A DNA stretch of 20,592 nucleotides. It comes from an uncultured Collinsella sp. (GTDB lineage Bacteria > Actinomycetota > Coriobacteriia > Coriobacteriales > Coriobacteriaceae). Under the pieces are notes generated by a model. The model was not told the origin of the DNA. It did not search any database and saw only the letters and a list, made by a program, of their open reading frames with translations. The DNA is taken from the NCBI GenBank assembly GCA_934630385.1, contig CAKTWE010000030.1, positions 1-20,592 of the forward strand, given 5' to 3'. Position 1 is the stretch's first letter. Each line of letters begins with the position of its first letter. Shown here one piece after another: positions 17,092 through 20,592 of this stretch. Both the position numbers and the translations under genes were made by a program.

Positions 17092-17147
17092 GCGAACCAC
17101 CACAAAGGGGACAGGCACCTTTGCGGCGGTTTTGACGATCGGTTCGC
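17092..17147 (-). promoter_or_regulatory. Competing hairpins in the mgtA leader
   Basis: Read on the minus strand, GCGAACC (17147-17141) can pair with GGTTCGC (17098-17092). Inside lies the repeat-derived hairpin 17131-17095, AACCGCCGCAAAGG pairing with CCTTTGTGGTGGTT through G-U pairs. The two stems share bases 17095-17098, so their full forms exclude each other. The outer arm begins six bases past the stop of the leader ORF at 17153, within reach of a ribosome paused there. No U-run follows directly; a TTTTTT lies about 20 bases further down. Confidence 0.45.
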
Positions 17148-17152
17148 GGCGC

Positions 17153-17224
17153 TTATGCGTGTGCGGAATCCTCACGGCGTGCCGAGGGCGACATGCAGGT
17201 TTTTCGACTATGACTGCCTTCCAT
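17153..17224 (-). CDS. Candidate 23-residue leader peptide of mgtA
   Basis: A 24-codon reading frame (ATG at 17224, TAA ending at 17153) lies about 140 bases ahead of mgtA on the same strand. Its ribosome site is one of the best in the window: AAGGAGG with six bases (TGTGCC) before the ATG. The peptide is hydrophilic and basic, starting MEGSHSRKTC and containing SPSARRED. It has no membrane segment. In enterobacteria, mgtA and mgtCB have short leader ORFs (mgtL, mgtP) whose translation controls read-through. This one is unrelated in sequence as far as I can see. The case for a leader rests on position, the ribosome site, and the hairpins just after its stop. It could also be a chance ORF. Confidence 0.5.
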   Translation of the reverse strand: MEGSHSRKTCMSPSARREDSAHA

Positions 17225-17290
17225 GGCACACCTCCTTAAGGCTGGGCGCAGCGTGCTTTGGGTATCTCGTACCCGTATTAATCCGCCCGT

Positions 17291-17323
17291 ATTCTTGATG
17301 AGGGGGTTTGCAATGTCAACCCC
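17291..17323 (-). promoter_or_regulatory. Likely mgtA promoter with overlapping dyad
   Basis: On the minus strand a perfect TTGACA (17319-17314) is followed 17 bases later by AAGAAT (17296-17291, 4 of 6 matches to TATAAT). Transcription would start near 17284 and give a leader of about 270 bases. An inverted repeat, GGGGTT/AACCCC with a 9-base gap (17303-17323), covers the -35 box and could be an operator. A small GGGTA/TACCC hairpin follows near 17257-17271. Confidence 0.6.
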
Positions 17324-17449
17324 ATTGTTCGGAAAACCATCGTCTTTGACAAAGCCTTTACAGACTGACGTGGCCTCAAAGCGTACCCACATCGACGCCT
17401 CGCCTGCGCTAAACTGAAGGGCACGTACGCGATTACGAGAGGAGCCCGC

Positions 17450-18130
17450 ATGGAGGCTTACAAGCAAGAGTTCATCAAGTTCATGGTCGAGTCCGACGTT
17501 CTTAAGTTCGGCAGCTTTACGCTCAAGAGCGGCCGCCAGTCCCCGTTCTTTATGAACGCCGGCGCTTATGTGACGGGCTATCAGCTCAAGAAGCTGGGCG
17601 AGTATTACGCCCAGGCCATCCACGATAACTTTGGCGACGACTTTGATGTCCTGTTTGGGCCTGCCTACAAGGGTATTCCGCTGGCTGTTGTGACCGCCAT
17701 TGCCTACCACGAGCTGTACGGCAAGGAGGTCAAGTACTGCTGCGACCGCAAGGAGGCCAAGGACCACGGCGCCGACAAGGGCAACCTGCTGGGCTACGAG
17801 CCCCAGGACGGCGACCGCGTGGTCATGGTCGAGGATGTCACCACCAGCGGCAAGTCCATCGACGAGACCTATCCCAAGGTCAAGGCGGCTGCCGACGTCG
17901 AAATCAAGGGCCTGATCGTGTCCCTTAATCGCATGGAAGTCGGCAAGGGCGGCGTGACCACCGCGCAGAAGGAGATCGAGGCCAAGTACGGTTTTCCCGT
18001 CGCGAGCATCGTTTCCATGGCCGAGGTCGTCGAGACCCTCTACAACCACGAGATCGACGGCAAGGTCGTTATCGATGACGAGCTCAAGGCCGCCATCGAC
18101 GCCTACTACGAGCAGTACGGAGTCAAGTAG
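17450..18130 (+). CDS. pyrE: Orotate phosphoribosyltransferase
   Basis: 226 residues from the ATG at 17450, with GAGAGGAG upstream. It makes orotidine 5'-phosphate from orotate and PRPP, the fifth step of pyrimidine synthesis. Visible are the start region DVLKFGSFTLKSGRQSPFFM, the FGPAYKGIPLA loop, the KEVKYCCDRKEAKDHG catalytic-loop region, and the PRPP-binding motif VVMVEDVTTSGKS. Length fits the family. It stands alone here; no other pyr gene is nearby. No convincing promoter pair was found: a TTGACA at 17346 lacks a partner. No pyrimidine attenuator was seen upstream. Confidence 0.95.
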   Translation: MEAYKQEFIKFMVESDVLKFGSFTLKSGRQSPFFMNAGAYVTGYQLKKLGEYYAQAIHDNFGDDFDVLFGPAYKGIPLAVVTAIAYHELYGKEVKYCCDRKEAKDHGADKGNLLGYEPQDGDRVVMVEDVTTSGKSIDETYPKVKAAADVEIKGLIVSLNRMEVGKGGVTTAQKEIEAKYGFPVASIVSMAEVVETLYNHEIDGKVVIDDELKAAIDAYYEQYGVK

Positions 18131-18133
18131 GTA

Positions 18134-18161
18134 GTTACGCGGTTTTACCAAACCGCGTAAC
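18134..18161. terminator. Hairpin directly after pyrE
   Basis: A perfect 12-bp stem, GTTACGCGGTTT with AAACCGCGTAAC, closes a TACC loop three bases after the pyrE stop. No T-run follows, so it may protect the 3' end or pause transcription rather than terminate on its own. Confidence 0.6.
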
Positions 18162-18174
18162 GGCTCGACGCTGC

Positions 18175-18273
18175 GCGGGCCGCATTTGGACAATCTGACG
18201 TTCAACTTCAAGGGCGCGACCGAAAGGTCAGCGCCCTTTCGTTTCACGTCACCTTGTCTCAAATGCGGCCCGC
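18175..18273. repeat. 99-bp MITE-like palindrome containing an inner terminator
   Basis: The outer arms GCGGGCCGCATTTG are perfectly complementary (14 bp). Moving inward, GACAA pairs with TTGTC, TGACGT with ACGTCA, AAGGGCGC with GCGCCCTT, and GACC with GGTC across a GAAA loop. About 37 base pairs form with short internal mismatches. The inner part (18210-18245), followed by TCGTTTC, could terminate pyrE transcription. No open reading frame of note lies inside. No target-site duplication was identified. Confidence 0.75.
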
Positions 18274-18320
18274 TCGCTGTCGTTGCCAAGACATCGGCAC
18301 TCCCGTTGCTGGCAAGGGTC

Positions 18321-18366
18321 GGCACTTGGGGACGTTCCTTTTCTGCCGGCACCTGGGGACACTCCT
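18321..18366. repeat. Two tandem GGGGAC repeat units
   Basis: Units GGCACTTGGGGACGTTCC (18321-18338) and GGCACCTGGGGACACTCC (18348-18365) lie head to tail. The second sits within an exact 25-base copy (18342-18366) of the element at 52-76. They form part of the gene-free 18131-18537 stretch. Confidence 0.65.
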
Positions 18367-18406
18367 GATGTAGTCATTGGGGACGTTCTTAAATGACTAC
18401 TCAGGA
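18363..18406. repeat. GGGGAC-loop hairpin upstream of the XRE regulator
   Basis: TCCTGA pairs with TCAGGA, and TAGTCATT with AATGACTA, around the loop GGGGACGTTCTTA. The inner hairpin (18371-18399) matches the one at 8680-8706, with compensating changes in the stem (GTCATT/AATGAC against CTCATT/AATGAG). Confidence 0.65.
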
Positions 18407-18408
18407 TG

Positions 18409-18431
18409 AGCGTCCAAAAATCCGCGCTCGT
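18409..18431. repeat. Short dispersed repeat, first copy
   Basis: A 23-base unit, core AAAATCCGCGCTCGT, recurs at 19277-19299 with two mismatches. A partial third match (TCCACGCTCGT) forms the right arm end of the inverted repeat at 19205-19268. The copies flank the XRE-desulfoferrodoxin gene on both sides. Confidence 0.6.
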
Positions 18432-18446
18432 TCGATTGGCGCATGT

Positions 18447-18489
18447 CTACGCAGCGTAGGTTGTCGAGCCTGGCCTTCAAATGGATACT
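18447..18489 (+). promoter_or_regulatory. Candidate promoter and operator of the XRE-desulfoferrodoxin gene
   Basis: TTGTCG (18461-18466) and GATACT (18484-18489) are 17 bases apart, a moderate match to the consensus. The dyad CTACGCAGCGTAG (18447-18459) abuts the -35 box and is a plausible operator for autoregulation. The placement favours the ATG at 18538 over an in-frame ATG at 18481, which would lie between the two promoter boxes. Confidence 0.4.
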
Positions 18490-18537
18490 GACTGTCGAAC
18501 CGGTTCACTCCATTTCTTCAATTTGATTGGACAGCCC

Positions 18538-19158
18538 ATGAACCAGACACGGCAAACCAATGCCTCCCATACTTTTTTGGCAGCGCATGCCATCAAGCAG
18601 CTGCGCGAAGAGCGCGGCCTCACCCAGCGCGCCCTGGCGGAAAGCCTTGGCGTGACCGATAAAGCCGTCAGCAAGTGGGAATCCGGCCGCGGCCTTCCCG
18701 ACATTTCCCTCGTTGAGCCTTTGGCCCAGAGACTCGGCATAAGCGTGGCCGAGCTTTTGGCTGGTGACATTCGGGCCAACGCCAACCGTGCAGGCAATAT
18801 GCTCAAAGGCGTCTTTTACGTTTGCCCTATCTGCGGAAACGTTGTGCACGCGCTCGGAGAAGGCAGCTTTAGCTGCTGTGGCTCCACGATGTTTCCCCAG
18901 GAGGCCGAAGAGCCGGACGCGGACCACGCCTTTTCCATCGAGCGCATCGAGGACGATTGGTACGTCACGCTCGATCATCCCATGACCAAGGATCACTACA
19001 TTAGCTTTGTGGCATATGCGACTATGGACGGCATCTGCTTTAAGAAGCTCTATCCAGAGCAATCGGTGCAGCCGCGCTTCCATATTACCGGGCGCGGCAG
19101 GATATATCTTTACTGCAACCAACACGGACTCTTTACGTCGCTGACGCCTCGCAAATAA
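18538..19158 (+). CDS. XRE-family HTH regulator fused to a desulfoferrodoxin-like domain
   Basis: 206 residues from the ATG at 18538; the ribosome site is weak for this start and for 18481. Residues 15-75 are an XRE helix-turn-helix (IKQLREERGLTQRALAESLG, then VSKWESGRGLPDISLVEPLA). Residues 93-206 align with desulfoferrodoxin. The desulforedoxin-like iron site is YVCPICGNVV ... SCCGSTM (Cys96, 99, 113, 114). The superoxide reductase site is His130, His147 and His153 (DHPMTKDHYI), then Cys193 and His196 (YCNQHGLF). All nine ligands are present. The enzyme's Glu-Lys pair just before the first histidine is Ala128-Asp129 here. I infer a redox- or superoxide-responsive DNA-binding regulator rather than an enzyme. 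No target gene is adjacent except perhaps itself. Confidence 0.88.
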   Translation: MNQTRQTNASHTFLAAHAIKQLREERGLTQRALAESLGVTDKAVSKWESGRGLPDISLVEPLAQRLGISVAELLAGDIRANANRAGNMLKGVFYVCPICGNVVHALGEGSFSCCGSTMFPQEAEEPDADHAFSIERIEDDWYVTLDHPMTKDHYISFVAYATMDGICFKKLYPEQSVQPRFHITGRGRIYLYCNQHGLFTSLTPRK

Positions 19159-19204
19159 CGGCTGTCTATCCGCCCTCCTCATGCGTTCCCAGGGGACCCA
19201 AAAT

Positions 19205-19268
19205 GAGCGTGGATAATCTCCCGGTTTTGGCCTGTGTGCGGGCTCAAAGTGGGAGATTATCCACGCTC
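19205..19268. repeat. 18-bp perfect inverted repeat
   Basis: GAGCGTGGATAATCTCCC (19205-19222) is repeated in inverse at 19251-19268 around a 28-base loop. On the minus strand it is followed by ATTTTGG, so it might end transcription of the SIS gene. The arm end is shared with the 23-base repeat. It fills most of the 19159-19301 gap, which has no gene. Confidence 0.7.
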
Positions 19269-19276
19269 GTTAGTTA

Positions 19277-19299
19277 AGCGTCCGAAAATCCACGCTCGT
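19277..19299. repeat. Short dispersed repeat, second copy
   Basis: This 23-base unit, core AAAATCCACGCTCGT, differs at two positions from the copy at 18409-18431. It abuts the 3' end of the SIS gene. Confidence 0.6.
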
Positions 19300-19301
19300 C
19301 G

Positions 19302-19913
19302 CTACTTAAGCCCCGGAAGGCGGGTGTAGGGGAACGAGCGCTCTAGGAACTCGGAGCAGCGGGCGTAATCTTTGGCGAAGTAGCTGCTGTAGAGCGAATC
19401 GAGCACGTATTGCACGGCGATGTGGCTCGCAAACTGCGTGATGCGATGCGTCATGCTCTCGTGGTCACTCACCGTAAGGTAGGCGGCAAAGCCAGGGTGA
19501 ATGCGCGCGCAATGAGGCGTGCCGATGACGACGACCGGGACATGCCGACTGCTGAGGATCGGCAAGATATCCTTGAGGTTGGGGGCAAGGCCGCTGTAGG
19601 AGATGGCGATTGCCACATGGTCGGGGCCCGAGGCGAGCGCCGTGCGTACCTGGGCCTCGATATTGTCGCGGCACGTCGCGCTTTTACCGGCGGAGAGCAG
19701 ACGATCGCGGAACATTCCTGCTGGATAGAGATTGTGCGAGCCCGTGTAGATGTCGACCTGTCGGGCGTTCGCGATGAGCTTGGCGGCGTGGTCAAGCTGC
19801 GTGGGGTCGAGCGGCTCCTGTGTCTCGGCCAGCGTGGTCTGGTAGAGCCCCTCCATGCGCTCCATAACCTGCGCAGGCGTGGAAGCGGCATCGAAGGGAA
19901 AGTTGATATCCAT
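19302..19913 (-). CDS. SIS-domain protein, RpiR-like but without the HTH domain
   Basis: 203 residues from the ATG at 19913, preceded by GTGGGAG at good spacing; a TTG at 19943 would add ten residues. The SIS sugar-phosphate fold is clear: ARQVDIYTGSHNLYPAGMF, then AISYSGLAPNLKDILPILSS, VPVVVIGTP and MTHRITQFASHIAVQYVLDS. RpiR/MurR regulators run to about 280 residues with an N-terminal helix-turn-helix of about 75, followed by a linker like MDINFPFDAASTPAQVMERM. Here the protein begins at that linker. The preceding DNA encodes no helix-turn-helix in any frame I could read, and a GGGGAC hairpin repeat sits at the junction (19938-19966). It may be a decayed regulator, or a stand-alone SIS protein that still binds ligand or partners. 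Confidence 0.8.
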   Translation of the reverse strand: MDINFPFDAASTPAQVMERMEGLYQTTLAETQEPLDPTQLDHAAKLIANARQVDIYTGSHNLYPAGMFRDRLLSAGKSATCRDNIEAQVRTALASGPDHVAIAISYSGLAPNLKDILPILSSRHVPVVVIGTPHCARIHPGFAAYLTVSDHESMTHRITQFASHIAVQYVLDSLYSSYFAKDYARCSEFLERSFPYTRLPGLK

Positions 19914-19937
19914 GCGAACTCCCACACTCGCCAAACC

Positions 19938-19966
19938 TGCCAAAAGGGGACAGGTTTATTTTGGCA
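19938..19966. repeat. GGGGAC-loop hairpin at the 5' end of the SIS gene
   Basis: TGCCAAAA pairs with TTTTGGCA around the loop GGGGACAGGTTTA. The GGGGACAGG loop is shared with the elements at 10440 and 17095. It lies where the missing DNA-binding domain of the SIS protein would be expected to end. Confidence 0.7.
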
Positions 19967-20184
19967 CGTTTCGGTCGGTATCAGGAAGTGTCAGGGGCGG
20001 GGCGGCGGCAGTCCGTGGGCGCGAAAAGAAGTGTCGGGTTTGGCGCGCCCGCTTCTGCCCGTCCCGTGCGCAGGCGATACTCGGCTTATCGACCCGCGAT
20101 GCAAAGGAGGTGCTCATCCCACGAGCACTACTGGGAAGGGCTTGCGATTCGAGCCCTCGCCTTAGTATTTTGGCCATTTGGCAC
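19967..20184. other. Gene-free stretch between divergent SIS and EIIA genes
   Basis: No supported gene lies here. It is GC-rich in its left half. A dyad GTGCTC/GAGCAC with a 7-base gap lies at 20110-20128, beside an AAAGGAGG that has no suitable start codon after it. The right end leads into the EIIA promoter. Confidence 0.5.
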
Positions 20185-20190
20185 TATAAT
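20162..20190 (+). promoter_or_regulatory. Likely promoter of the PTS EIIA gene
   Basis: A perfect TATAAT lies at 20185-20190, about 50 bases ahead of the start codon. The best -35 at 17-base spacing is TTAGTA (20162-20167), a weak match. TGGCCA in the spacer is palindromic. Confidence 0.6.
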
Positions 20191-20239
20191 CACCATAGGC
20201 ATGCGCAAAACGTTGCGCTTAATCAAGAGGAGAAAACGT

Positions 20240-20592
20240 ATGGGTCTGTTTGACATGTTCAAGAAGAAGGCCGAGCCTGCCGCTGCCGCTGCTCCCGCCT
20301 CTGTCCCTGCTTCTGCCGGCGCCGACGTGCTGTGCTCGCCTGTCAAGGGCAAGGTCATCAAGATGGCCGACGTGCCCGATCCCGTTTTTGGTGGCGAGGT
20401 TCTGGGCAAGGGTTGCGCCGTGTGGCCCGAGGACGACCTGGTTTACGCTCCCTGCGACGGCAAGGTGACCGTCACCATGGGTCACGCCGTGGGCCTGCAG
20501 TCCGATAGCGGTATCGAGGTTCTGGTGCACGTTGGCGTCGATACCGTCAACATGAACGGCGACGGCTTCGAGGGCTTCGTCAAGGCCGACGA
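20240..20592 (+). CDS. PTS glucose-type EIIA component, partial at 3' end
   Basis: The first 117 residues, cut by the window end; family members run to about 160-170. The start at ATG 20240 has AAGAGGAG upstream. After a short basic start (MGLFDMFKKK) and an Ala/Pro-rich linker (11-28), the EIIA(Glc) domain begins with VLCSPVKGKVI. His82 (MGHAVGLQSDSG) and His97 (EVLVHVGVDTVNMNGDGF) are 15 apart, as are His75 and the phosphorylated His90 of E. coli Crr. It passes phosphate from HPr to a sugar permease. The N-terminal linker suggests a soluble single-domain protein or a tethered one; the missing end cannot decide. The divergent neighbour is a sugar-phosphate-binding SIS protein. Confidence 0.93.
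   Translation, partial: MGLFDMFKKKAEPAAAAAPASVPASAGADVLCSPVKGKVIKMADVPDPVFGGEVLGKGCAVWPEDDLVYAPCDGKVTVTMGHAVGLQSDSGIEVLVHVGVDTVNMNGDGFEGFVKAD

Noticed and set aside
17013..17280. A Mg2+-sensing M-box riboswitch ahead of mgtA
   Set aside because: The leader is long enough, but I could not recognise the conserved M-box core, and the visible hairpins derive from a dispersed repeat.
17346..17351. TTGACA as the pyrE -35 box
   Set aside because: At 16-18 base spacing the sequence is GC-rich and has no resemblance to TATAAT.
17153..18352. A 399-codon minus-strand open frame over pyrE
   Set aside because: Most of it is the complement of pyrE and reads as repetitive Leu/Val/Asp/Gly. Only the last 24 codons, with their own ribosome site, were kept as a candidate leader peptide.
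18321..18399. A CRISPR-like array from the three GGGGAC units
   Set aside because: The units are short, differ from each other, and are not separated by equal-length spacers; no cas gene is present.
20141..20165. A tRNA T-arm-like stretch (GGGCTTGCGATTCGAGCCC)
   Set aside because: No matching acceptor, D or anticodon arms could be built around it, and no CCA context is present.
19967..20220. A frameshifted helix-turn-helix upstream of the SIS gene
   Set aside because: Minus-strand readings of this stretch give low-complexity, Arg/Ala/Pro-rich peptides with no helix-turn-helix pattern, so the domain appears absent rather than frameshifted.

Overview
The window is about 20.6 kb of high-GC bacterial DNA. 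Gene content points to Coriobacteriia, most likely Collinsella or a close relative. The pointers are a 12-helix LuxR-type regulator of the kind common in that class, many lipoproteins, strong AAGGAGG-type ribosome sites, and dispersed short hairpins carrying GGGGAC. The genus is an inference from style; no marker gene settles it.

Layout. 238-4150 (+) is a tightly overlapping three-gene signalling operon: an 8-helix membrane sensor with no recognisable kinase core, a NarX-type histidine kinase, and a NarL/LuxR response regulator. It faces a convergent operon read leftwards from 8557 to 4260: a DUF4428-type double zinc-ribbon protein, a YdjG-like zinc-ribbon membrane protein, a YdjI-like SPFH protein with two C-terminal zinc ribbons, and a lipoprotein. 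This resembles the ydjGHI membrane-stress module of Bacillus subtilis. 8893-10437 (+) is a membrane-bound LuxR regulator closed by a hairpin terminator. 10583-14169 (+) is a second envelope operon: a single-pass membrane protein, a zinc-ribbon protein, and two tandem paralogous lipoproteins. It meets the convergent magnesium P-type ATPase gene mgtA (17012 to 14244, -) at a shared bidirectional terminator. Upstream of mgtA lie a likely promoter, a 23-codon leader ORF with an excellent ribosome site, and competing hairpins, which together look like a leader-peptide regulatory region. pyrE (17450-18130, +) follows.

18131-18537 is gene-free and packed with palindromes, including a 99-bp MITE-like hairpin. 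Next come a regulator that fuses an XRE helix-turn-helix to a complete desulfoferrodoxin-like domain (18538-19158, +), a repeat-rich gap, a stand-alone SIS-domain protein that looks like an RpiR regulator without its DNA-binding domain (19913 to 19302, -), and the start of a glucose-type PTS EIIA gene (20240, +) cut by the window end.

The two observations I rate highest are the HTH-desulfoferrodoxin fusion, which keeps all nine expected iron ligands but seems to lack the enzyme's catalytic Glu-Lys pair, and the candidate leader-peptide control region of mgtA. The GGGGAC hairpin family, which recurs between genes and doubles as terminators, is the third theme. All calls rest on reading the sequence and family knowledge; no searches or folding programs were run.
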